In this document: one piece after another, positions 28,307 through 37,822 of the stretch | How positions within the stretch are numbered: position 1 is the stretch's first letter | How the letters are laid out: every line of letters begins with the position of its first letter | DNA from: Eubacterium sp. | GTDB lineage: Bacteria > Bacillota > Clostridia > Oscillospirales > Acutalibacteraceae | Length of the DNA stretch: 62,604 nucleotides | Assembly: GCA_022511185.1 (NCBI GenBank) | Contig: JAFLSA010000002.1 | Span: 1-62,604 of the forward strand | Reading direction: 5' to 3' | The notes under the pieces: model-generated | What the model was told of the DNA's origin: nothing | The model's input: only the letters and a program-made list of their open reading frames with translations | The model's database searches: none | Made by a program: the position numbers and the translations under genes

Positions 28307-28902
28307 TTAAGCAGCACTCCCATAAGCTCAGTAACCTTTTTATAAACTTTTAATTGCTTTGCGTATTTTGATAGATTTGCTAAATTTTTCTTATCATCAG
28401 TAATATAGGCGTTAATTGCTTTGTTGAAAATCTCGCTGTCGAGTTGGTTTTTGTATTTAAAGCAATCGCAAATTGTTCGCTCACGGTCATACACATTAAG
28501 CGTAAATCCATTAAAATCATCTGTCGTTTTGCCTATTTCAAAAAGTTCATTTTGAATGTAATAAGCCTTTATTGGCACTTCATCAATTTTTAATTTGCTT
28601 CGTGAAATTGTTCTTGGTACAGCAATATTCCATTCTCTTGGTACATAATCGCTATAACCATAGTGAAACAGAGCAGAGTGAACACAAACAATTCCTTCAG
28701 GCAAAAGGGTAGATAAGATTTGTTCTTCAGATATATTTGTTTCTGACAGTCTATAATATCCATGCTTTACTCTTTCAATAAAAGAGTTATCGACTAAATT
28801 TGTAATATCAGATTTGGTAAGTCCTGCATTTATAAGGTCAGCCGTTTTTATAATTCCACCTGATTTCTCAATTGCATTTTTAGCAATATCCCTTTTGTTC
28901 AT
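28300..28902 (-). CDS. AbiEi-family type IV antitoxin/transcriptional regulator
   Basis: N-terminal wHTH (GGIIKTADLINAGLTKSDITNLVDNSFIERVKHGYYRL), HSALFHYGYSDYVPREWNIAVPR, YDRERTICDCFKYK. Confidence 0.85.
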   Translation of the reverse strand: MNKRDIAKNAIEKSGGIIKTADLINAGLTKSDITNLVDNSFIERVKHGYYRLSETNISEEQILSTLLPEGIVCVHSALFHYGYSDYVPREWNIAVPRTISRSKLKIDEVPIKAYYIQNELFEIGKTTDDFNGFTLNVYDRERTICDCFKYKNQLDSEIFNKAINAYITDDKKNLANLSKYAKQLKVYKKVTELMGVLLNG

Positions 28903-28911
28903 AGTTCACCA

Positions 28912-29024
28912 ACTTTCAATACACAAATTAAAAAAAGCTGTGTATCAAAAGTATAATAACAAAAATATACAAAAAAATCAATACTTTTAATACACAAATT
29001 AAGAGTACTGTGTATTGAAAGTAT
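28912..29024. promoter_or_regulatory. Two long inverted-repeat operator copies upstream of abiEi
   Basis: ACTTTcAATACACA..TGTGTATcaAAAGT (28912-28953) and ATACTTTtAATACACA..TGTGTATTgAAAGTAT (28981-29024), 71 bp apart. Confidence 0.7.
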
Positions 29025-29096
29025 TGAAGAATTATAGTATATTAGATAATGAAAAACATTTTACTTGATATACGAATAGAATCTAAGGATAAAGCT

Positions 29097-29576
29097 ATGA
29101 ATGTTGAAATAAGACTCGCAGAAATTCAAGAACTCAGTTTGATATACGAATTTTATAGAGTAGTATGTACTGCATTAGAAAATGAAATATATACACCTTT
29201 ATGGCAAATTGATAATTATCCTTGCATTGAAGATATAAAAAATCATATTAACAATGAAGATATGTACATTGCTATATATGATAACCAAATCGTTGGCGCA
29301 ATGGCTATAGCAAATCATAATGATTATTCATCTGTACATTTATTAACTGTTCATCCTGATTATCGAAAACAACATTTAGCTGAAAGTATGATTAAGAAAT
29401 TGTTTCAAATTGCAGATGAACGAAAAAATCATAAGATTATCCTTGATGTTGTTAAAGACAATTTACCTGCGGAAAAGCTCTATAATAAATTTGGATTTGA
29501 GTTTACAGGTGAAAAATATGAATTAATTGAGAGAATTGGTAATGTGTGTTTTAACACTTATGAGTATTTGACTTAA
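29097..29576 (+). CDS. GNAT-family N-acetyltransferase
   Basis: VHLLTVHPDYRKQHLAESMIKKLF, LYNKFGFEFTGEK. Start at 29097 (AAGGA RBS) or 29049. Confidence 0.85.
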   Translation: MNVEIRLAEIQELSLIYEFYRVVCTALENEIYTPLWQIDNYPCIEDIKNHINNEDMYIAIYDNQIVGAMAIANHNDYSSVHLLTVHPDYRKQHLAESMIKKLFQIADERKNHKIILDVVKDNLPAEKLYNKFGFEFTGEKYELIERIGNVCFNTYEYLT

Positions 29577-29630
29577 TAAAGAATCATATTTAAGTAAATA
29601 GATGGTTTGAATAGTTATACGCATTGTTGC

Positions 29631-29652
29631 ATAAGCAACGCACAAGTAACAA
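29631..29652 (+). repeat. Two 11-bp repeats, putative integrase arm-type sites (right)
   Basis: ATAAGCAACGC ACAAGTAACAA, same family as 12880-12912. Confidence 0.55.
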
Positions 29653-29697
29653 AAATAAAAAGAAACCCTGTAAAATAGGGCGTTTGAGGGTGGTCGG

Positions 29698-29715
29698 AGT
29701 TCTCAAAGAGATAAT
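29698..29715 (+). repeat. Right attachment site core (attR)
   Basis: AGTTCTCAAAGAGATAAT identical to 12775-12792. Confidence 0.88.
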
Positions 29716-29729
29716 TTGTCTATTCGGAT

Positions 29730-29757
29730 ACGCTCCTTTTCACAGGAGCGTATTTTT
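29730..29757 (+). terminator. Native rplM-rpsI terminator, displaced by the element
   Basis: ACGCTCCTTTTCACAGGAGCGTATTTTTA directly after attR. Confidence 0.75.
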
Positions 29758-29792
29758 ATCATGTGTTTTTGATAAAAGGAACGGTGATTAAT

Positions 29793-30380
29793 ATGACTGA
29801 AATCGAAATGATGCCGCCATTAAAACATTGCGGAACAAAAACATTAAAAACAGAAAGATTGATACTGCGACAATTTGTAAAAGAAGATTATAAGGATATG
29901 TTTAAATGGGCAAGCAACCCCGAGGTTGTAAAGTATTTATCCTATAATCCACATAAGACTTCTGATGAAACAAAGGAAATACTTAAATGTTGGATTAAAG
30001 GCTATAGCAATCCAAACGAATATAACTGGGCAATTGAGTTTAACGGCAGATGTATAGGAAATATCAGCACAGTTCTTCAGGATGACGAATGCTACTCTTG
30101 CCATCTCGGCTGGCAGATTGATATTGACTGCTGGAACAAGGGCATAATGACAGAGGCGGCAAGGGCAGTTGTTGATTTCCTTTTCGGTGAAGTTGGTTAT
30201 GACAGAATCACCTCAGGTCACGATACAAGGAATATCGGCTCTGGCAGAGTAATGCAGAAAATCGGAATGACGCTTGAAGGCACATTCCGCAGATGTTGTT
30301 ATCAAAAGGACGGCAGTATAGGCGATAAAAACTGCTATGCAATACTAAAATCAGATTGGAAAAAGATGAAAGTAGAATAG
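29793..30380 (+). CDS. GNAT-family (RimJ/RimL-like) N-acetyltransferase
   Basis: TERLILRQFVKEDYKDMFKWASNPEVVKYL...SGRVMQKIGMTLEGTFRR. Confidence 0.88.
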   Translation: MTEIEMMPPLKHCGTKTLKTERLILRQFVKEDYKDMFKWASNPEVVKYLSYNPHKTSDETKEILKCWIKGYSNPNEYNWAIEFNGRCIGNISTVLQDDECYSCHLGWQIDIDCWNKGIMTEAARAVVDFLFGEVGYDRITSGHDTRNIGSGRVMQKIGMTLEGTFRRCCYQKDGSIGDKNCYAILKSDWKKMKVE

Positions 30381-30530
30381 CATTCTTAGATTATAAGGTT
30401 AATTAATTTGAATATACATTTACACTCCGAGAGAATCGTCTCGGAGTTTTTTGTTTTAATTACTCATTTATATTGCAGATGGATTTTTGTTATGATAGTA
30501 TAAGTTTAATAAATGTTTTTGGAGATATTG

Positions 30531-31724
30531 ATGAGACAAGACGCAAAACAAAGCTACAACAAGACGATATATGCCTGCTTTACAGGGTACATTGTACAGG
30601 CAGTTATCAATAATTTTTTACCGCTTTTATTCATAACCTTTCAGAAAAGCTATGATATCCCTTTAAGTCAGATAACAATGCTTGTGACGATCAACTTTTT
30701 AGTTCAGCTTCTGGTTGATTTACTGTCCGCAAAGGTGATAGATAAAATCGGCTACAAAAAGAGCATTATAGCGGCACACATTTTTTCTGCTGCAGGTCTG
30801 ATACTTTTACCTATTCTGCCAGGCGCTTTGCCGAATGCGTTTGCAGGAGTTTTGATTTGCGTAATAATCTATGCAATAGGCGGAGGAATTATAGAGGTTC
30901 TGATAAGCCCGATAGTCGAAAGCTGTCCGACAGATAACAAGGAAAAGGCTATGAGCCTGCTGCACTCCTTTTACTGCTGGGGACACGTTGGCGTTGTGCT
31001 GATTTCAACAGTATTTTTCAAGCTGTTCGGTATTGAAAGCTGGAAAATTCTTGCGCTAATCTGGGCAATTCTCCCTATTGCAAATGCGGTATTATTCAGC
31101 CGAGTTCCCATTGCGCCGTTGATTGAGGAGGGCGAAAAGGGACTATCTTTAAAAGAGCTCTTTTCCAAAAAAATCTTTTGGATAATGCTTTTAATGATGA
31201 TTTGCGCAGGTGCAGGCGAGCAGTCAATCAGTCAATGGGCGTCTACCTTTGCCGAGCAGGGACTCGGCGTTTCAAAAACAATCGGAGACTTGGCAGGGCC
31301 TATGGCGTTTGCCGTATTAATGGGTACTTCAAGGGCATTTTACGGAAAATACGGCGACAGAATAAATTTAGATAAATTTATGATAGGCAGCGGAATACTG
31401 TGTATCATCTCTTACCTTTGTATCGCTTTAATCAACTCCCCTGTTATCAGCCTTATTGCGTGTGCAGTCTGCGGACTATCGGTAGGTATTATGTGGCCGG
31501 GCAGCTTCAGCAAGGCTTCTGCTGCGATAACAAGAGGCGGTACGGCAATGTTTGCGCTTCTCGCCCTCGGCGGAGATTTGGGCTGTTCGGCAGGTCCTAC
31601 TTTAGTAGGTATGATTTCAAGCAAATTCAACGATAACTTAAAAATGGGTATTCTTTTTGCAGTGATTTTCCCTGCTCTTCTCGTCATCTGCACTATCATC
31701 TGCAAACGCCAAAAATCAATATAA
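30531..31724 (+). CDS. MFS transporter
   Basis: ~12 hydrophobic segments; ATG at 30531 after GGAGATATTG (ORF opens at 30513). Confidence 0.85.
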   Translation: MRQDAKQSYNKTIYACFTGYIVQAVINNFLPLLFITFQKSYDIPLSQITMLVTINFLVQLLVDLLSAKVIDKIGYKKSIIAAHIFSAAGLILLPILPGALPNAFAGVLICVIIYAIGGGIIEVLISPIVESCPTDNKEKAMSLLHSFYCWGHVGVVLISTVFFKLFGIESWKILALIWAILPIANAVLFSRVPIAPLIEEGEKGLSLKELFSKKIFWIMLLMMICAGAGEQSISQWASTFAEQGLGVSKTIGDLAGPMAFAVLMGTSRAFYGKYGDRINLDKFMIGSGILCIISYLCIALINSPVISLIACAVCGLSVGIMWPGSFSKASAAITRGGTAMFALLALGGDLGCSAGPTLVGMISSKFNDNLKMGILFAVIFPALLVICTIICKRQKSI

Positions 31725-31796
31725 GATAAAAAATGCTTGCTTAATTCTATAAATATTTATATACTGAATATAGAATAAGTTTTACGGCACAATACA

Positions 31797-33362
31797 ATGA
31801 AAGAAAAAGAAAAATCCACGTTCAGGAAAATTGAATATCATAAAAAGGAAAGCTTTTATCTGATAGTGAGAGGACTTGAGGTTGGTGTTGTCGCTGGTCT
31901 TGTTTCCGTGCTTTACAGATTCATTCTGAAAAATGCGGAGTCTTTACTGCTAAGAGCCGCTGACTTTGCTAAGGAAAGCACGTTAAAATGTGTAGTCTGG
32001 TTTATAATTCTTGCGCTAATGGGGCTCGCAGTTACAAAAATTGTCAAATGGGAGCCTATGTCCTCAGGAAGCGGTATACCACAGGTTAACGGTGAAATCA
32101 AGGGTAATCTTTCTCAAAGCTGGTGGAGAGTTATCCTTGCCAAGCTCATCGGCGGAACGCTGTCTATTCTCAGCGGACTTTCACTCGGACGTGAGGGTCC
32201 AAGCATTCAGCTTGGCGCAATGGCAGGCAAGGGTACTGCAAAAATCACAAAAGCAGACAAGACAACTGAGCTCAGAATGATTAGCTGTGGAGGCGGTGCA
32301 GGTTTAGCAGCCGCATTCAACGCTCCTCTCGCAGGCGTTATGTTTATGCTTGAGGAAATACACAGAACGATTGACAAAAGCATAATTTGTATGGGCATTG
32401 TCGCCTGCATTACTGCCGATTTTATTTCAAAAATATTTTTCGGACAGGACAACATTTTCACATATGAAACTGCTAATATTCCGCTGAGGTATTACTGGTT
32501 ACTCGTTATTTTAGGCGCACTGCTCGGTCTTTTAGGCTGTGGCTATAACATAATAATGAGCAAGGGGCAGGACTTGTTTAAAAAGCTTACAAAAATACCT
32601 GCCTGGGTAAAAATGATCGTTGTTTTTATTATCAGCGGTGTTGTTGCACTCTTTATCCCTGAGATAACAGGCGGCGGACATGAAATGGTTTTGCTGCTTC
32701 TGAAAAGCAAGCCCGAGCTTTCCGTTCTCATATTTTTACTTGCAGCAAAATTTATATTCTCAGTTATCAGCTTTGGCTCCGGTGCACCCGGTGGAATTTT
32801 CTTCCCGTTGCTGATTCTCGGCACGTATATAGGTGCGATTTTTGCAAATATTGTCATACCTCTTTTCAATCTCAATGAAAATCTCTGGCAGGAATTTGTT
32901 GTCATAGCAATGGCGGGAATATTTGCATCAATAGTTCGTGCACCGCTTACAGGCATTATTCTTGTTTTTGAAATGACAGGTAACCTTGAAAGCCTTCTTC
33001 CGCTTGCAACAGTCAGCCTGATTAGTTATGCTATTGCAAATCTTATCGGTGTTAATCCGATTTATGAAACACTGCTTGAAAAGATTTTAAATTCAGATCC
33101 TAAAAAGCCTGAATTTCATAACGAAGACGAAAAGGTGCTTAAAACATACGTTATCCCTGTTGGAAGTTCGCTCAGAAAAAAGAAGATTATGGATATTGAC
33201 TGGGGTAAGCACTGCCTTGTGGTCAGTGTTGAGCGCAACGACGTATCAATCACACCAAAAGGTGAAACTGTACTTAAAGAGGGTGACGAGCTTGTTATCC
33301 TTGTAAGTCAGAGACGATTTTCAAAAGATAATGAAAGACTTGAAAAAATTATAAACGGGTAA
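31797..33362 (+). CDS. ClC-family chloride channel/antiporter with C-terminal TrkA-C domain
   Basis: GSGIPQVNGEI, GREGPSIQLGAM, GAPGGIFFPLLILG motifs; C-terminal RCK/TrkA-C-like region. Confidence 0.92.
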   Translation: MKEKEKSTFRKIEYHKKESFYLIVRGLEVGVVAGLVSVLYRFILKNAESLLLRAADFAKESTLKCVVWFIILALMGLAVTKIVKWEPMSSGSGIPQVNGEIKGNLSQSWWRVILAKLIGGTLSILSGLSLGREGPSIQLGAMAGKGTAKITKADKTTELRMISCGGGAGLAAAFNAPLAGVMFMLEEIHRTIDKSIICMGIVACITADFISKIFFGQDNIFTYETANIPLRYYWLLVILGALLGLLGCGYNIIMSKGQDLFKKLTKIPAWVKMIVVFIISGVVALFIPEITGGGHEMVLLLLKSKPELSVLIFLLAAKFIFSVISFGSGAPGGIFFPLLILGTYIGAIFANIVIPLFNLNENLWQEFVVIAMAGIFASIVRAPLTGIILVFEMTGNLESLLPLATVSLISYAIANLIGVNPIYETLLEKILNSDPKKPEFHNEDEKVLKTYVIPVGSSLRKKKIMDIDWGKHCLVVSVERNDVSITPKGETVLKEGDELVILVSQRRFSKDNERLEKIING

Positions 33363-33367
33363 AATTT

Positions 33368-34717
33368 ATGAAAATTTATTTATCAAAAGCAAAGAAGATT
33401 AAAAAGCTGAAGGGCTTTGGCGCATCTGCCTGCTGGTGGAGTCCGCAGGTTAAGGACGAAAAAACCGCCGATGAGGTGGCAGAGCTTCTTTACGGCGACA
33501 GCGGACTTAAAATGAATATCTACCGCTACAACGTCGGCGGTGGTTATGAGGACGATAATCTGCGTATGGCTAACCCTTGGCGTAAGGTCGAATCCTTTAT
33601 GGAAAAGGACGGTACATACAATTGGGACAAGGACAAATACGCCGTCAACGTTATGAAAAAGTCGTTTGAAAAAGGCAATGTTGACACGCTGATTTTCTTT
33701 GTCAATTCACCACATTTTACTCATACAGTATCGGGTCAGACAAGCGGTGGCTTTACCGAGCATTTTTCAAATCTTGCAAAGGATAAATATGAAGCCTTTG
33801 CAAAATATCTGATTGATATTGCAGAGCATTTTATCAAAGAGGGATATCCTGTTAAATACATCAGCCCTATCAACGAGCCGCAATGGAAATGGGGCGGAGA
33901 CCACGTCTGGCAGGAGGGTTGCCACTACGAGCCTGAAGAGGTCAGGGACTGCTTTTTAGTTTTTGCAAAAGAGCTTGAAAGGCGCAAATCCCCTCTTCTT
34001 CTTTACGGGCCTGAAAGCGGAAGTATTACGGAGTACACAAGAGAGTATTACGAGCTTCTGTCAGCAGAGCCTCTCATTATGAAATATCTCGACGTGTTTG
34101 CCTACCATTCCTACCATTCTGATAACAATGTTGAAAATAAAATAGAAATGGGCAAATGGGCAAAGAAAAACGTTAAAACTCCACGCTTTGATATGAGTGA
34201 ATGGTGCGAGCTTCCTTGTAAGCATGATACGAAATCAATCGAAAGCACATTGATTATGACAAGGATAATCGGCGAGGACCTTATTTATTCAGGAGCGGAC
34301 AGCTGGACTGCCTGGGTAGGCACTAATCAGTGGGACGGAGCAATGCGCGACGGCAAGTGCTACAGCGACGGACTGCTTGTGGCTAAGGACGATTTTTCAC
34401 AGTATTATATCGCAATGCGTTACTACGCATTGGCTCATTATTCAAAATATATTCCGCTTGACAGCGTGAGCCTTGACATAGGATATCATACGTCAAGAGG
34501 ACTTTCGGTATTTGCATTTCAGGCACCTGATAAGAGCAAAATTCTTGTCATTGCAAATTACAGCAATTCAAAGAGAGTCATTGAGCCTGATATAAAATTC
34601 AGCACTGCTCAGATGATAACGACAACGCAAGACGAGCAGTTAAAATCACAAATCACAGCAGATAAAAAAATAACAGTTGCACCAATGAGTGTTGCAACTA
34701 TTATATTGGAATTATAA
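33368..34717 (+). CDS. Glycoside hydrolase family 30-like protein
   Basis: GFGASACWWSPQ; ISPINEPQWKWGG (acid/base NEP); DMSEWCE. Confidence 0.82.
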   Translation: MKIYLSKAKKIKKLKGFGASACWWSPQVKDEKTADEVAELLYGDSGLKMNIYRYNVGGGYEDDNLRMANPWRKVESFMEKDGTYNWDKDKYAVNVMKKSFEKGNVDTLIFFVNSPHFTHTVSGQTSGGFTEHFSNLAKDKYEAFAKYLIDIAEHFIKEGYPVKYISPINEPQWKWGGDHVWQEGCHYEPEEVRDCFLVFAKELERRKSPLLLYGPESGSITEYTREYYELLSAEPLIMKYLDVFAYHSYHSDNNVENKIEMGKWAKKNVKTPRFDMSEWCELPCKHDTKSIESTLIMTRIIGEDLIYSGADSWTAWVGTNQWDGAMRDGKCYSDGLLVAKDDFSQYYIAMRYYALAHYSKYIPLDSVSLDIGYHTSRGLSVFAFQAPDKSKILVIANYSNSKRVIEPDIKFSTAQMITTTQDEQLKSQITADKKITVAPMSVATIILEL

Positions 34718-34729
34718 TGAGGTGAAAAT

Positions 34730-35719
34730 ATGGAAGAAAGACAATGGTATAAGGGCGACACACACCTTCACACAACTAACAGCGACGGCGTACTCACGAA
34801 AGGACAACTCGTTGAAGCCTGCAAGAAAAAGGGTCTTGATTTTATGATAATCACAGACCACAATTTTAACTCTGTTGAAAAGAGCTATTTTGACGGTGAT
34901 ATGCTTATCATACAGGGTCAGGAAATTACAGGCGAGCCGGGTCACGTAAACGTATGGGGAAAGAAAGTACCCGTTGACCCTCCGTACGTGCTTGATACTG
35001 CCGAGGATTACGAAAAGATTTTGGATTTGTGCAAAAAAGAGGGCGCAACCATATCTGTTAATCATCCGTTTTGTACTCAATGCGGTTTTCATCTTGATCT
35101 GGAGGCGTACCCGTTTGACTGCGTGGAGGTATGGAATACTATCCAGCACAGCGATAATATGAAAAACCGTGACTGGTGGGTTGCTCAGCTCCTTAAGGGC
35201 AACAGGATACCTGCTATCGGCGGCTCTGATTTTCATAAGGAATATGTTAATGTGCTTTCACTGCTCGCAAGCCCTACAACGTATGTTAACGCAAAGAGCA
35301 AGTCTGAGGAGGATATACTCGAGGCTATGCGTGAGGGCAGATGCATTGTTACTAACTCACCAAACTCGACGACAATATTCCTTCACTGCGGTAATGCAGA
35401 AATCGGAGATACTGTCAGCCTTTCCGATAATCAGAAGCTTGAAATCAAGGTATCTGATTTCAAAAAGGGTCATACGCTCAGAGTTTATAACAACGAAAAA
35501 CTCATTTTTGAAACGACTGCTCAAAAGACATCAGAGGCTTACTTAACCGCAATTGATATCGAGGAAGAAGGCTTTGTAAGAGCTGAGATTACATACAAAT
35601 TCTCTCCTGCTCTTGAAAAGCTTTATACAGTAGTTGAAAGCAAATTCTTAAAAGGTGCCGGCGGAGAAGTGCCCGAATTCATCTGGGCATTTACAAATCC
35701 AATCTGGATTGAGAAATAG
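34730..35719 (+). CDS. PHP-domain metal-dependent phosphoesterase
   Basis: KGDTHLHTTNSDG, ITDHNF, NHPF, GGSDFH motifs. Confidence 0.88.
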   Translation: MEERQWYKGDTHLHTTNSDGVLTKGQLVEACKKKGLDFMIITDHNFNSVEKSYFDGDMLIIQGQEITGEPGHVNVWGKKVPVDPPYVLDTAEDYEKILDLCKKEGATISVNHPFCTQCGFHLDLEAYPFDCVEVWNTIQHSDNMKNRDWWVAQLLKGNRIPAIGGSDFHKEYVNVLSLLASPTTYVNAKSKSEEDILEAMREGRCIVTNSPNSTTIFLHCGNAEIGDTVSLSDNQKLEIKVSDFKKGHTLRVYNNEKLIFETTAQKTSEAYLTAIDIEEEGFVRAEITYKFSPALEKLYTVVESKFLKGAGGEVPEFIWAFTNPIWIEK

Positions 35720-35724
35720 GATAT

Positions 35725-35763
35725 AAAAAATCCGATAGGTTTAAGGAAACCTATCGGATTTTT
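35725..35763. terminator. Bidirectional terminator
   Basis: AAAAAATCCGATAGGTTTAAGGAAACCTATCGGATTTTT. Confidence 0.8.
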
Positions 35764-35773
35764 ATTGTTTTTA

Positions 35774-37663
35774 TCACATAAGCTCTGCTATTGTGTCTGA
35801 AAACTCTGTCGGGTTTGCAAGGTCAAGTCCTGCAATCAGTCTTGCAGATGCGTAAAGGAGCTTTGTATATTTCACAACTGTTTCATCATCAGACTTTGCA
35901 AGCTTTTCTGCAACAGGGTGATTTGAGTTAATCTCAAGAACAAGCTGTGCTTTTACTCCCTGATTTGCACCTGGCATTGAACTGAGCACTTTTTCCATTT
36001 CAAGTGAAACGTAGCCCTCTGCAGTAAGGCTGACAGGATGCGTTCCGAGTTTATTGGAAAACTTAACTGCAGTAACCTGACCGTCAAGTGCATTTTTCAT
36101 TTTTTCAAGGAGATCCTTTTCTTCCTCATTCTTCTTGTTGATTGCCTCTTTTTCTGCCTCTGTGCTCAGGTCAAGGTCATCCTTACAGATATTTGCAAAA
36201 TGCTTGCCGTCATATTCCATAAGCATCTGGATTGCAAATTCGTCAACCTCGTCAGTAAAGTAAAGCACCTCATAGCCCTTTTCCTTTACTGCATCGATTT
36301 GAGGAAGAAGTGAAATTTTTTCAGCGTTCTCACCGCAGGCATAGTAGATTGACTCCTGAGAATCAGCCATTCTGCCAACGTATTCCTTAAGCGTTGTGTA
36401 GCCATCACCGTTTGACGACTCAAAAAGGAGTAAATCCTTTAAGCTGTCCTTTTCCATACCGTAGTTTGCGTACACGCCGTATTTAAGCTGTAAGCCGAAG
36501 GACTTAAAGAATTTTTCGTATTTTTCACGGTCATTTTTGAGCATTTTTGTAAGCTCATTTTTAATTTTCTTGTCAATTGCCTTTGCAATTATTTTAAGCT
36601 GATGATCGTGCTGAAGCATCTCACGGCTGATATTCAGGCTAAGGTCGGCACTGTCAACAAGTCCCTTAACAAAGCTGAAATAATCGGGAAGAAGGTCAGC
36701 GCACTTGTCCATTATAAGAACGCCGTTTGAATAAAGCTGTAAGCCCTTTTCATATTCCTTGGTGTAAAAATCATACGGCGGATTTTCAGGAATAAACATC
36801 AGCGCATCAAAGGTTGCCTGTCCTTCTGTCTTTGAATGAATAACGCAAAGCGGATCTGTGTAATCCATAAACTTGCTCTTGTAAAACTCGTTATAATCCT
36901 CCGCCTTGATCTCGCTCTTTGATTTTCTCCAGATCGGCACCATAGAGTTGAGCGTTTCAACATTAAGCTCTGTGATGTACTCTCCCTCTTTTTCAGGGTC
37001 GGGCACCTGATGGCTCATTTCCATAACAATCGGGTAGCGGATATAGTCGCTGTATTTCTTAACAAGCTCGTCGATTTTGTACGCTTCAAGATACTGAGAG
37101 TAGTTTTCGTTTTCATTATCCTCTTTGATATAGAGAATGATGACCGTGCCGGCATCCTCTTTTTCACATTCCTCTACGGTGTAGCCGTCTGCACCTGTTG
37201 ATGTCCATTTATGGGCAACATTCTCACCAAATGCTTTAGAAATAACCTCAACCTTATCAGCCACCATAAAGGAGGAATAAAAGCCGACGCCGAACTGACC
37301 GATAACTGAAATATCCTGCGCGTTCTCGTTATCTGCATTTTCATTTTTAAAATTGAGAGAACCGCTTTTTGCAATCGTGCCAAGATTATTTTCAAGCTCT
37401 TCGGCAGTCATACCGATACCGTTGTCTGATAATGTGAATGTACGGTTTTCCTTATCAATTTCAATCTCGATTTTAAAATCATCTCTTGCAAGCCCAACGG
37501 CATTATCCGTCAGCGACTTGAAATAAAGCTTGTCTATTGCGTCAGAAGCATTTGAAATAAGCTCTCTAAGGAATATCTCTTTATGTGTATAAATTGAATT
37601 GATCATCATATCAAGGAGCTTTTTTGACTCCGCTTTAAACTGCTTTTTTCTCACAAATATCAT
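35774..37663 (-). CDS. htpG: Molecular chaperone HtpG (Hsp90)
   Basis: YTHKEIFLRELISNASDAIDKLYF, SDNGIGMT, GQFGVGFYSSFMVADKV. Confidence 0.95.
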   Translation of the reverse strand: MIFVRKKQFKAESKKLLDMMINSIYTHKEIFLRELISNASDAIDKLYFKSLTDNAVGLARDDFKIEIEIDKENRTFTLSDNGIGMTAEELENNLGTIAKSGSLNFKNENADNENAQDISVIGQFGVGFYSSFMVADKVEVISKAFGENVAHKWTSTGADGYTVEECEKEDAGTVIILYIKEDNENENYSQYLEAYKIDELVKKYSDYIRYPIVMEMSHQVPDPEKEGEYITELNVETLNSMVPIWRKSKSEIKAEDYNEFYKSKFMDYTDPLCVIHSKTEGQATFDALMFIPENPPYDFYTKEYEKGLQLYSNGVLIMDKCADLLPDYFSFVKGLVDSADLSLNISREMLQHDHQLKIIAKAIDKKIKNELTKMLKNDREKYEKFFKSFGLQLKYGVYANYGMEKDSLKDLLLFESSNGDGYTTLKEYVGRMADSQESIYYACGENAEKISLLPQIDAVKEKGYEVLYFTDEVDEFAIQMLMEYDGKHFANICKDDLDLSTEAEKEAINKKNEEEKDLLEKMKNALDGQVTAVKFSNKLGTHPVSLTAEGYVSLEMEKVLSSMPGANQGVKAQLVLEINSNHPVAEKLAKSDDETVVKYTKLLYASARLIAGLDLANPTEFSDTIAELM

Positions 37664-37679
37664 CCTTTACTTTAAGTTG

Positions 37680-37706
37680 TTAGCACTCTTGCTGTTTGAG
37701 TGCTAA
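37680..37706. promoter_or_regulatory. CIRCE operator (HrcA binding site)
   Basis: TTAGCACTC-N9-GAGTGCTAA, perfect match, just upstream of htpG. Confidence 0.93.
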
Positions 37707-37822
37707 TTTAATTATATCCTTTATTTCCCAAATGTCAAGACTAAAATAATTATGTATTAGACTAAAGCCAATTGACTTTTATATCATTTTAGATTACTAT
37801 TTTAGTTAAGGGGGAATTATTT

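Larger units (their letters stand above)
12775..29715. mobile_element. Integrative mobilizable element inserted at the 3' end of rpsI, carrying a defence-type cargo
   Basis: 18-bp direct repeats AGTTCTCAAAGAGATAAT at 12775-12792 and 29698-29715; tyrosine integrase next to left end; Xis-like, MobC/relaxase, TnpV; native rpsI terminator displaced to just outside the right repeat. Confidence 0.88.

Noticed and set aside
31603-31618. CCTACTTTAGTAGG palindrome similar to the Rrf2 operator
   Set aside because: Lies within the MFS coding sequence with no adjacent promoter; likely chance.
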